64,000 bases of DNA from Tricholomella constricta (taxonomy: Eukaryota > Basidiomycota > Agaricomycetes > Agaricales > Lyophyllaceae): assembly GCA_013368375.1 (NCBI GenBank), contig JAACJP010000037.1, forward strand, positions 124,001-188,000, given 5' to 3'. Positions 21,900 through 30,997 of this stretch are shown here, piece after piece (the stretch's first letter is position 1; each line of letters begins with the position of its first letter). The position numbers and the translations under genes are program-made. Under the pieces are notes generated by a model that saw only the letters and a program-made list of their open reading frames with translations, was not told where the DNA came from and searched no databases.

Positions 21900-24853
21900 A
21901 TGTACCCCAGCCAAGTACCAACCTCCAGCAACGACGCGATTCGGGGCGGCGACAGCCGCACCGACCAGCAAAATTTGAACCCGGGGCCGAGTTCAAGTGG
22001 GGAGGGAGCGCAGGGGCGCGCGGAAATGCGCCCCTGCCCCCAACTTACATGGGCTCGCAGCCCCAATTATACCAATATCCTCCGGTTGGCCATATGAGCC
22101 AACCGCCCCATCAGGGGCAACAAACATTTCCGACGGTTGGCCATATGAGCCAACCGCACCACCAAGGGCAACAACCACCTATGGGTGGTTTTTACCCGCC
22201 AGGGCTGGCATTCCAACAGATGCCATCAATGGCGGGTTTCATGGGGTACCCGCAACCGACGTGGTACCCCCAAATGCCCATGCAGCCTGTACCGCACAAT
22301 ACGCGGTACAACGAATCGGAGAAGATGGAGGTAGACGACCAAAGTCGTCTGCAAGCAAATGTCCCGCCGGCGCAAGTGGTGCGCGGCGAACCGGTGCGGC
22401 AACATGTTGCACCGAATGCAGACGACAAAGCGTCGTCGGCGTCGAGTTCGCGGAGGATGGCAGACGATCGTAGAGTATCGCCTGCGTCAAGTTCGAGGAG
22501 ACCATTCGCAGACGATGGTCTCCTTTCTTCTCTCTTGGATCGATTGGAAGACGCGGGTATTCACCGCGAATTTTGTGATTTCTTGGACGATGGAATGGCG
22601 CAGCTGGTTATAACCCAGCTGCTTGATGCATACGATGGAGTTTGCGCGGATTTGAGACGCGTGAAAGCGAGAGAAGCGGCCATGGCTGAGCAACTCAGCC
22701 TGGCAAGAAAACGGCCGGCAGTAGCGTCGCCGGATCGCGGGGAGGGACCATCGTCCCGACCCATAAAAAGGCAGCAAATGGAGGTGCGTCAAGAAGAACG
22801 CACCTCATACGAGCCGCGACGACAAGAGAGGAGCGAGCCCAGGCGTCCGGAACGACGCCTGGAACAGGAGAATCGGCGGTACAACCGCCACCCCGACCAG
22901 GAAGTGTGGCGTGACGAACGCCCACTTGATTATGGTTCTCAACGGGAAGAGCGCCGAGAGGATCAAGGGACGCGCGAAGTGCGCCCCTTACCTGCTCGAG
23001 AAATCGAGCGCACGGCGTCGACATCGTCGACGTCAGCGGAAGCAAAGCCGCAAAACCTATCCGGAGCGTTACCGCCCCCGGGAGAAAGCCGGGTGCGGAA
23101 CCCAGAACGAGGTTCTCAGAAGAAGGAACCTGTTGGCAAATATACTTTGCCAGCGCCAGCCCCTGCACCACCTAGTACGATGGTGCAGCCCCCAACGCCG
23201 CCATCCAAAGGCAAACAGAAGGCATCGGATCCATATGCCGAGGCTATGGATGAATCGGACTGGGGCGAGTCGTCTGACGACGACAAGCCTGTCAGCAAGA
23301 AGAAGGCTGCCGGGCAAAAGCAGCATCGCGAGAATATGGCTCGCAAAGCTGAGAAGGAGATGCCGGGGCGGATCCCTGACGAGCTCGGGGTGGTCTTCAT
23401 CAACGACCGCCACGAGAGGGACAACCGTTTTTGGGATATGCTAGTGCGGACGATATATGTATCGTCCGCCCAGAATCGTGCCTACGCACTAGGCACCGCA
23501 GCGCGAGTGTCCGAAAGCGAGTTGGGGACGGGACACAATTCTCGTCCCCCATCGGGACGGCTATATGCCGTCGCACCACGCGGGTTCCCAATGAACCCTC
23601 GTGAAGTTGATCAGTTGTATGCACTGATCAACGATCGGCGCCCCGGCGTGACGGATGAAGAGCGGGCAGAGGCCTTTATGCTCTTTAGGGAGTTCCGGCG
23701 AGTCTCCCTCTCGGTAGCGCCCCATTTGCGCGACCGATCCATGGCTCGAGCAGCCATGGATGAATTTAGAAGCGTCAACCGACCGTTCGATACACGGTCA
23801 CCCATTTGGCAGGCCGCGCCAATTAGGCGGCCTGGGAGGGCATTCGAATATAGGCCGGACAAGCCTACACGAGGCGCTGGCCTGCCTCAGCCAGGCCCCG
23901 ACCATGCCCTCGATGTCGAGCACTGGTGCCGACATATGATTCACCATGGGCGTATTGGTTCAAAGAACCAATACGGAGGAATCGTCATGGACTACCGGTT
24001 CCGCGTACATAGGCGCGGAACTTGGGGATACTTGTTGGCGAATGTACTAGCGCCAACTACCCACAGCATGCGGTCATGGTTCATGCGACTTTTCGCGACC
24101 ATTACTGCGCGGCCATACCTCTACGCAGAGGCTGTGGCTGCCTATAACGAGGCCAACCCAGATCGGCCTTTCACACCGATCGAAGGCCCTGAGGTTACCA
24201 TACCTCGCATCCAAGTGATCCCTCCGGAGGTGCGGATCACTGAACAAGGTGTCTTGCAACACCTTATCAACATTGGTATTCCAGTAAGCTGGATACACCA
24301 TAGCTACACTTATGGTCTACATTATTTGGACCATAACTACTCTAACTCAGGTCCCTATAAGGACCTGTTCCGCAATGTTGACGACGATCGAGTTCGTCGT
24401 CTAGATGAAATGGGTGTTCCGCCCGCCATCCCTGAGTGGGATGGGTGGTACCATCCCACCACCGACGACATCACGCGCATCCAAACACTGATGCACGTGG
24501 AATTCCAGACCGAATCACTAGACTGTCTAGTGAGTTCGGAATGGATGTTTGTGGGTGAAGACCCACACTTCCGAGGACTCCGTGTTCGGGTGGGGGAATA
24601 TCTCCCCCCAGGCCTGCATCACCCAGCTTCATCAGGATCGACGTCCATCAACGTCGAAATGGCGGACCCGGCGGCAGCTATACCTGCCCCCGCGACACCC
24701 TCCACAGTCGTGGCAGCTCCAACTGGAGCTACCGAAACCCAAGTGGACCCCGTGTCGGCCCTTACAGGGCCTTTATCACTGGCGGTGATTACCACCAGCC
24801 AGGGTCTGGTGGACAACAACACCACCGACCCCGACACAGTGATGGAGTCATAG
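21900..24853 (+). pseudogene. A2 third ORF (ORF3), frameshifted near its start
   Basis: The sense ORF lies between integrase and the 3' LTR, the env position. ATG at 21900. Relative to A1 (42475-45447) one base is missing near 22030, so the first 43 or so codons are out of frame with the remainder, which is open to 24853. The protein has a Pro/Gln-rich N-terminus with two GHMSQPxHQGQQ repeats, an Arg/Glu-rich middle, a basic patch (SKKKAAGQKQHRENMARKAE) and a conserved C-terminal half rich in Trp, His and Tyr (for example DVEHWCRHMIHHGRIGSKNQ). No signal peptide, membrane segment or known enzyme motif is visible. I do not recognise the family. Confidence 0.75.
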
Positions 24854-25209
24854 GTCGGGGAGACAACTTAATCCCCCCGTCAACGAACCGACCTCGACAC
24901 GTAGGGCGTACCGCCGGGCCGACCGCCATTGTCAGGTGCAGACCACCTGACTCCCGAGGAGCAATCCGCAGGTTGCGTATTAACGCAACATTGGATGTCC
25001 TCACCACCATTCTTTGCCGCACGGCACTTTGAGGCCGTGCAGTGGCGCTAATGCATCCACTACTCGTTAAGTCAAGAATACGTATTATACCTACGTATTC
25101 TTGCATTATTTGATAGGTCTAGGTCGCCGGGACCTAGACCCTCCTTTTACTCTCTTTTTCTGCCCAACTCCCTGGTGAAGATCGCTACACGCGATCTTAA
25201 AGGGGGGTA
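24854..25209 (+). other. A2 3' untranslated region and polypurine tract
   Basis: No ORF. Strong hairpins at 24931-24951, about 25070-25105 (11-bp stem aagaatacgta), 25116-25140 (10-bp stem) and about 25188-25201. The tract ttaaaggggggta immediately precedes the 3' LTR and is the likely plus-strand primer. Confidence 0.75.
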
Positions 25210-25429
25210 TGTAAGGACGCCCACTATCTTATCTAATCTTGGTTATCTAATCGTATCTTATCGAGACGATTACGCTATTGTTTGGCAACACCTTCTGGTG
25301 TTGCCTATTTAATTCATTACATTAATTAAGTATAAACAACCTTGTACACCTATACGTAGCAATCGACAGACTTGTCAAGCTTACGTCTAGTGTGAACAAC
25401 AAGGTCCCAAATTCTGTAACCCCGTTACA
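25210..25429 (+). repeat. A2 3' LTR
   Basis: Same sequence as 14462-14681; followed by the TSD GATAC. Confidence 0.95.
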
Positions 25430-25434
25430 GATAC

Positions 25435-25505
25435 CGACCTTCGCGCGCGGACAACGTCGCCGCCCCAAGACCGACGTAAATTTTCGTATACTCTCGAGGA
25501 AATAA
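25435..25505 (+). CDS. End of B gag-protease after A2
   Basis: Completes the protease frame (PTFARGQRRR...), ending TAA 25503-25505. The -1 frame is open through the same stretch into pol. Confidence 0.85.
25478..25484 (+). promoter_or_regulatory. Candidate -1 ribosomal frameshift site of B
   Basis: In the gag-protease frame the bases read gtA AAT TTT c, a canonical X XXY YYZ heptamer. It lies 18 bp before the gag stop and inside the overlap with the -1 pol frame. A downstream pseudoknot was not assessed. Confidence 0.6.
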
Positions 25506-28500
25506 GTCGAGATCACGGCGATCTTGCACTCCTCCTCGAGTACGACCCACTAAGCTATACCCCGACTGTCCTTTCTTTCTGTGAACTACCGACCGAATTT
25601 AATAGCGATGCCACCTACGACGCGCAACTAGCCTCACTCTACGTCGCGGCATCCGAACTAACCGCACCAGCAATCGCCGACCAATCCGTTAATACCAACT
25701 CTAACCCTCAAAAACGAACGACCCTCTGCACTATTTTACCGAACAACGAGCGCCATAGTGGACGCCACACCCAATCCCTGACCAACGCCGCCACCGACGC
25801 CTTCGTGGTGAAAATCAAAGGCGTACAAACCAAAAAGAAGTACAAACCAGTAGCGCAAAAAGTGCGATCGATTATAGCAAGTTGTCCCGACCACTTCCGC
25901 ATCGAGCGCAAAATATTGGGCGACCCTCTCGCCGACATGCCGACTCTGCTCCCCAACCCGCCACCTTTCCAACCCACCGGCCGCTACACTCTAGAGCGAA
26001 AAGACGACTTAGACCGTGAACACCCAGACTTCTTAACGCCCTCCGAACGAGCAATTATGCATGACCTCATGTGTAAGCAGAATCTCGCTTTCGCATGGGA
26101 CGATTCCGAACGCGGTAGTTTTCGATCGGATTTCTTTCCCCCTATCGATATCCCGGTCGTCGCACACACACCCTGGATCGAACGAAATATCCCCATACCG
26201 CCTGGCATCTACGATGAAGTTTGCGACATTATCAAAACTAAACTCGCCGCTGGCGTTTACGAACCGTCCAACTCCAGCTACCGATCCCGTTGGTTTTGCA
26301 CTCTAAAGAAAAATGGCAAGTTCCGCCTCGTCCACAGCCTCGAACCGCTCAACCGAGTAACTATCCGACACTCGGGGGTCACTCCGATACCAGACCACGT
26401 CGCTGAACAATTCGCCGGCCGCATTTGTGGCGCAATGTTAGACCTGTTTGTCGGCTACGACGAACGGCTAATCGCACCATCGTCGCGCGACCTTACCACT
26501 TTCCAAACACCTTTCGGCGCGTTACGCCTAGTCACCTTACCTATGGGCTGGACCAACTCCGTCCCAATCTTCCACGACGACGTCACTCACATCCTGCAAC
26601 CGGAGATCCCGGACTATACACTGCCTTATATCGACGACGCTGCTATAAAGGGACCAGCAACTTGGTACCCCGACCCGGACACAGGATTGCCGAAAACACA
26701 CCCCGACAATGCCGATGTGCGATTCGCAATCTGGGAGTTCTTCAACAACGTCAACCGAATCCTCCAGCGCATGAAGTACTGCGGCGGCACCTTCTCCGGC
26801 AAGAAGCTGATTTTATGCGCACCACAATTTAAAGTCCTCGGACACGTCTGCACGCCCAATGGTCGCATACCCGACGCGGACCGACTCGCTTTACTGCGTA
26901 ATTGGAAGTCGTGCGCCACCCTATCAGAGTTACGCGCGTTTTTAGGAACGGTCGGAGTACTAAGGATATTCGTCAAAAACTTTGCTCATCGCGCACACCA
27001 CCTCGTAAAACTAACCCGCAAGGACGCAGTCTTCGAGTTCGGCCCCGACCAGATCGCAGCACAGCGTGACATCGTCGAGGCGATCGCAGAAGCGAAACCC
27101 CTCGTACCCATCGACTACGCCTCGGACGACCCCGTCATCCTGGCCGTCGGCACTTCCCACATAGCAGTCGGATTCTACCTCTGTCAAGCCGACCCCGTCG
27201 ATCGGAAACGACGCAGATACAATCGGTTCGGTTCCATTACACTGAACGACCGCGAATCACGGTTCTCTCAACCAAAACTCGAATTTTATGGCCTATTTCG
27301 GGCGCTTGGCGCTTTACGACTGTACGTTATAGGCGTCCGCAACTTGGTCGTCGAAGTCGACGCGCGCTACATTAAAGGAATGCTCTCCAACCCCGACATC
27401 CAGCCGTCAGCTTCCATAAACAGGTGGATCGTATCTGTCCTCATGTTCCACTTCGAACTTGTCCATGTTAAAGGCACGTTCCATGGACCCGACGGTTTGT
27501 CCCGGCGCCCACGACAACCCGACGATCCAGCCGACAACTACGACGCAGAAGAAGCCGACTTCGAAGATTGGGTCGACCGAATGCAAGGACTCATGCACAT
27601 TATTCAACCGCTGCCACGACCGCCGTCGCCGTTGCATGTGTGTCAGATCTTCGCTATGGCTCAGATCTCAAGTAAGGAGGAGATGGTGGCAGTATACACT
27701 GACACGGTACCACCAGACTCAACGACTCACGAACTCGCAGCCGACCCCCCACGACAACCCAGAATCCGTACCGACGACGATACAGGAATAACCGACCCAA
27801 ATGCGAATTCGACCGACATGTCATACGACGACGTACCCAGGACCGACGCCGCTAAAGCCCAAGACCAACGCATAGATGCGGTTAGACAATGGTTGACCAA
27901 CCTCGAACGGCCAGAAGGCATGTCCGACGATCAGTACGCCACCTTCATCCGATACGCCACCGGGTTCTTCCTAGACGGAACACGACTCTGGAGAAGAGAT
28001 AGCCAAGGCGCACATAAACTAGTCGCCCGCCCCAATGCACGATTAGAGATTCTGCGATCCGTCCACGACAACCTCGGACATAAGCGCTTCTACGCGACAC
28101 GCGCAACCTTGCTCGAACGCTTCTGGTGGCCTAATGTTCGGGCCGACGTCGTGTGGTTCGTACAGACATGTCACATATGCCAGATCCAGCAAACGACCAA
28201 GGTCCTGATCCCCCCGGTCGTTGCGACACCCGCGCCACTGTTTGCAAAAATGTACATCGACACTATGCACCTACCGCCGTCGAATGGTTTCAAATACATT
28301 GTCCAAGGTCGTTGCTCCTTGATTCACTTTCCTGAATGGCGCGCGCTCCGAAAGGAAAACAGTCGCACCCTCGGCGATTGGATGTATGAAGACATCATCT
28401 GCCGGTGGGGCGGACTGCGCGAAATCGTAACCGACAACGGTCCAGCCTTCATCAAAGCCGCGGAACACCTCACAAAGAAATACCACATACACAATATTCG

Positions 28501-29248
28501 AATCTCGGGCTATAACTCTAGAGCCAACGGGCTCGTCGAGCGATCCCATTTCGACGTACGACAATCCCTTTTCAAAGCCGCCGACGGAAACGAAAGTAAA
28601 TGGTCACAATCCGCGTATTCAGTCTTCTGGGCTGAACGCGTCACGATCCGCAAGCGAATGGGGTGCTCCCCCTATTACGCCGCGACAGGGACCCAACCCC
28701 TTCTGCCACTCGATATCGTCGAAGCCACGTACCTACAACCACCGCCCGACTCTATCCTGTCCTCCACCGACCTCTTGACACGTCGCGCGATCGCCCTACA
28801 GAAACGAGCGACCGACCTAGAACGACTGCATTCAGACGTATACGCAGCGCGACGACAAGCGGCGATTCGCTTCGAGCTTAAACACGCCAGAACCTTGCGC
28901 GACTATAACTTTAAACGCGGAAACCTCATCCTGATGCGCAACACGAAAATCGAGAAGTCGCTCAACCGCAAAATGCGATCTAGATACCTAGGACCGCTCG
29001 TTGTGATCTCGCGCAACCGCGGGGGCGCCTACATCCTCTGCGAACTGGACGGCACCGTCTTACACCGGCCTGTAGCAGCGTTCAGACTCGCGCCCTACTT
29101 CGCGCGAAACAACATCCTCCTACCCGACAGCGCTCTGGACATAGACACCAAGCGACTCAGAGAACTGGAAGCAACAACAATCACCGACGACGAAGACCGA
29201 CCCGAAGTCGTAGGCGACGACTCCGAATCGGAAGGCGAGCAAAACTAG
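25484..29248 (+). CDS. B pol, copy 1: RT, RNase H, integrase
   Basis: About 1254 residues in the -1 frame relative to gag, starting at the shift site; the first in-frame ATG-like start is much further in. RT has AMLDLFVGYDERL and the catalytic LPYIDDAAIKG (about 26630). The RNase H segment reads ILAVGTSHIAVGFYL, with Gly where the first catalytic Asp is expected, then FSQPKLEFYGLFRAL. Integrase has an HHCC finger (HDNLGHKRF..CHICQ), YIDTMHL, EIVTDNGPAF and SRANGLVERSHFD for D,D,E, and a GPY/F-like RYLGPLVVISRN. No chromodomain. No stop or frameshift is seen. Confidence 0.9.
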   Translation, partial: SYTLEEISRDHGDLALLLEYDPLSYTPTVLSFCELPTEFNSDATYDAQLASLYVAASELTAPAIADQSVNTNSNPQKRTTLCTILPNNERHSGRHTQSLTNAATDAFVVKIKGVQTKKKYKPVAQKVRSIIASCPDHFRIERKILGDPLADMPTLLPNPPPFQPTGRYTLERKDDLDREHPDFLTPSERAIMHDLMCKQNLAFAWDDSERGSFRSDFFPPIDIPVVAHTPWIERNIPIPPGIYDEVCDIIKTKLAAGVYEPSNSSYRSRWFCTLKKNGKFRLVHSLEPLNRVTIRHSGVTPIPDHVAEQFAGRICGAMLDLFVGYDERLIAPSSRDLTTFQTPFGALRLVTLPMGWTNSVPIFHDDVTHILQPEIPDYTLPYIDDAAIKGPATWYPDPDTGLPKTHPDNADVRFAIWEFFNNVNRILQRMKYCGGTFSGKKLILCAPQFKVLGHVCTPNGRIPDADRLALLRNWKSCATLSELRAFLGTVGVLRIFVKNFAHRAHHLVKLTRKDAVFEFGPDQIAAQRDIVEAIAEAKPLVPIDYASDDPVILAVGTSHIAVGFYLCQADPVDRKRRRYNRFGSITLNDRESRFSQPKLEFYGLFRALGALRLYVIGVRNLVVEVDARYIKGMLSNPDIQPSASINRWIVSVLMFHFELVHVKGTFHGPDGLSRRPRQPDDPADNYDAEEADFEDWVDRMQGLMHIIQPLPRPPSPLHVCQIFAMAQISSKEEMVAVYTDTVPPDSTTHELAADPPRQPRIRTDDDTGITDPNANSTDMSYDDVPRTDAAKAQDQRIDAVRQWLTNLERPEGMSDDQYATFIRYATGFFLDGTRLWRRDSQGAHKLVARPNARLEILRSVHDNLGHKRFYATRATLLERFWWPNVRADVVWFVQTCHICQIQQTTKVLIPPVVATPAPLFAKMYIDTMHLPPSNGFKYIVQGRCSLIHFPEWRALRKENSRTLGDWMYEDIICRWGGLREIVTDNGPAFIKAAEHLTKKYHIHNIRISGYNSRANGLVERSHFDVRQSLFKAADGNESKWSQSAYSVFWAERVTIRKRMGCSPYYAATGTQPLLPLDIVEATYLQPPPDSILSSTDLLTRRAIALQKRATDLERLHSDVYAARRQAAIRFELKHARTLRDYNFKRGNLILMRNTKIEKSLNRKMRSRYLGPLVVISRNRGGAYILCELDGTVLHRPVAAFRLAPYFARNNILLPDSALDIDTKRLRELEATTITDDEDRPEVVGDDSESEGEQN
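27668..27683 (+). promoter_or_regulatory. Internal copy of the polypurine-tract motif in B pol
   Basis: tcaagtaaggaggaga, identical to the 16 bp directly before the 3' LTR. It lies between RNase H and integrase, as a central PPT would. Duplicated at 32613-32628. Confidence 0.5.
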
Positions 29249-29620
29249 CCGCTCGACTCCCGGCTACTCGTATACCCCCTTTTTAATAAACATTTCGATA
29301 TCTATCCCTCTCTGGTTTCTTCACGCCCTAAATCTACCCAACGTCCCACGACCCGACCGTTCGCGAAGTTCAAACACCCTGAACGACAGTCTTTCCTTTC
29401 GTTCTTTTAAACCCCCACTCAAGTTCCAAGATCACACACTTAATGCCAGACTCCGCAGGAGAACCACACGACATATATTACATTTTTTTAAAGAAAAGCC
29501 CATTTACGGGCACCGACAAGTCCACAGCACGAGATATATACGTGCGACGCCTCTAGCGGAGGAACGACGCAAACACGACACCAAGAAGAGTCCAGACACG
29601 ACGCCGACCCCCACCTACAA
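29249..29620. other. Convergent gap between B pol and antisense gene X (copy 1)
   Basis: About 370 bp without an ORF, repeated at 34197-34568. It contains taataaac near 29284, a possible poly(A) signal for the sense transcript, and a small gcccatttacgggc hairpin near 29497 on the side of the antisense gene. Confidence 0.5.
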
Positions 29621-30997
29621 CTACTCCCCAACCTCCAAGTCCCCTCCCGCCTCCTCTTCGTCGTCCTCTTCATCCGTCTCCACTGCTTCTTCCTCCGAAT
29701 CCGCGCCGCTGTCGCTCTCCGAGAACTCGACGCCAGCCGCTCGCATCAACTCAGCGCGTCGCCTACGGAGTGCAGAGATCGCGTTCGCCGTCCCTGCGAA
29801 TTGCTCACGCACCCGTATGAGGCCCCAGCGGGCGATCTCCTGACGCGATTCCCATAGCTGCGCCTCTTGGATTAGCGACCGCAGTAGTGCGTTACGCGAC
29901 GACAAGGCCCGGTCGACGTCCCCCAGGGAAAGAGAGGCGACACGCGACAAATCGGTCGCGTATCCCAGGCCATCCAAATCGCGATTACGAGGAAGGCTGG
30001 TACCGCGGGGTACGCGTCCACCGTGAACGAAACTGGCGCCCATGTCCGAACCCTCGACGGCGTACTGGGCGGACTGAAAAGCACCTGCAGTCGGCCCGAA
30101 GTCCTCGTCACTGAGCGCCGTTAAGTCACGCGCTCGGCGACGCGCGACAGTGGGTGACACGACCTCCACGTCCTCCTCTGAGTCCTCCACAACGGACTTG
30201 GAGGCGACGCGACGACGACTCCGGGGGCGCGACTTTTTGCCAACCTCCACGTCGGTCTTGTATTTCACCGTTTCGCAGCGCTTGGAGAAGATCTTGCACC
30301 GCGCACAGATCCCGCCCTCAGGCTTCTGGAAACAATCCACGGCGGCGTCTGCGCAGCGATCGCACTAGAAGTTCGTCAGAATGCGACCGACCCGACGAAG
30401 CACACGACAACTTACCGGCTCGTCGCGGATGAAGTGGTTCGGGTGGGCGACTTTGAACTCCTCTAGTCGCTCCAGCCACTTAAACTCGGCGGCGGCCTTC
30501 CTCGCTGCCGTAGTCTGCTCCCGCTTCTTGGCCGCCGTGGCCCCCTTCTTACCAGTCGCCTTCCCCGCCTTGACCGCCCCAGGCACCTTCTCTGCCTTGC
30601 TGACCATCGCCACTACCTCAGGCGCGGACCCCTCGCCTTCGTCGTCGACAGCGCGCTTCCGCTTGCGGCTAGCTGGCGCTGGCACCGTGTCGATGAGGAC
30701 GACGGGTGGTCCACCTACTGAAGGTGTCAGTGGGAGCCCGTCGATCGGACTAAAAATGACGGGTGAAACAAACGCGAACTCACCCGCGGCACCCGCTTTC
30801 GGACGTCCCCCTCCGGCCGACATATGGGGTAGCGTCACTGGGCGATATTCGGGGTCGCGCACGCTCGTCACCTTGGCCCTAGCTTTCGCCTTCCCCTTTG
30901 GAGGAGCGGCAGCGACGGGCGACGCGGGGGGTGCCAGATCAAGCATAACGACGTCGGACGCCGGAGGTGAGCGCGACAGGAGGGGGGCTCGCATCGG
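29621..30997 (-). pseudogene. Antisense Zn2Cys6 gene X, copy 1, 5'-truncated
   Basis: Matches the complete gene X at 34569-36646 but lacks exon 1 and the first part of exon 2, lost at the duplication junction. It retains the end of exon 2 (to 30416), the 51-nt intron (30415-30365) and all of exon 3 with the Zn2Cys6 cluster, coiled-coil-like segment and acidic tail. Without its promoter and N-terminal domain it is probably not functional. Confidence 0.85.

Larger units (their letters stand above)
14462..25429 (+). mobile_element. A2: Ty3/gypsy chromovirus, young copy nested in B
   Basis: LTRs 14462-14681 and 25210-25429 are identical by eye (220 bp). They are flanked by a perfect TSD GATAC (14457-14461 and 25430-25434) inside the protease-end codons of B. 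Gag-protease and pol are uninterrupted except for the UGA at 17869. The third ORF has one early frameshift. The 5' leader has no obvious TGG primer site; the region after the LTR begins with a T run. A2 is the best candidate for an active element here. Confidence 0.96.
26053..30997 (+). repeat. Tandem duplication inside B, copy 1 (4945 bp)
   Basis: Runs from a point in the pol N-terminus (aattatgca) to a point in exon 2 of the antisense gene X (gctcgcatcgg). Copy 2 follows head-to-tail at 30998-35945. By eye the copies differ at five sites plus a 3-bp insertion (ccc, near 33175). Confidence 0.93.

Noticed and set aside
30381..30997. N-terminal extension of pol copy 2 as a real domain
   Set aside because: It is exactly the opposite strand of gene X exon sequence; its low-complexity Ala/Ser content is fortuitous.
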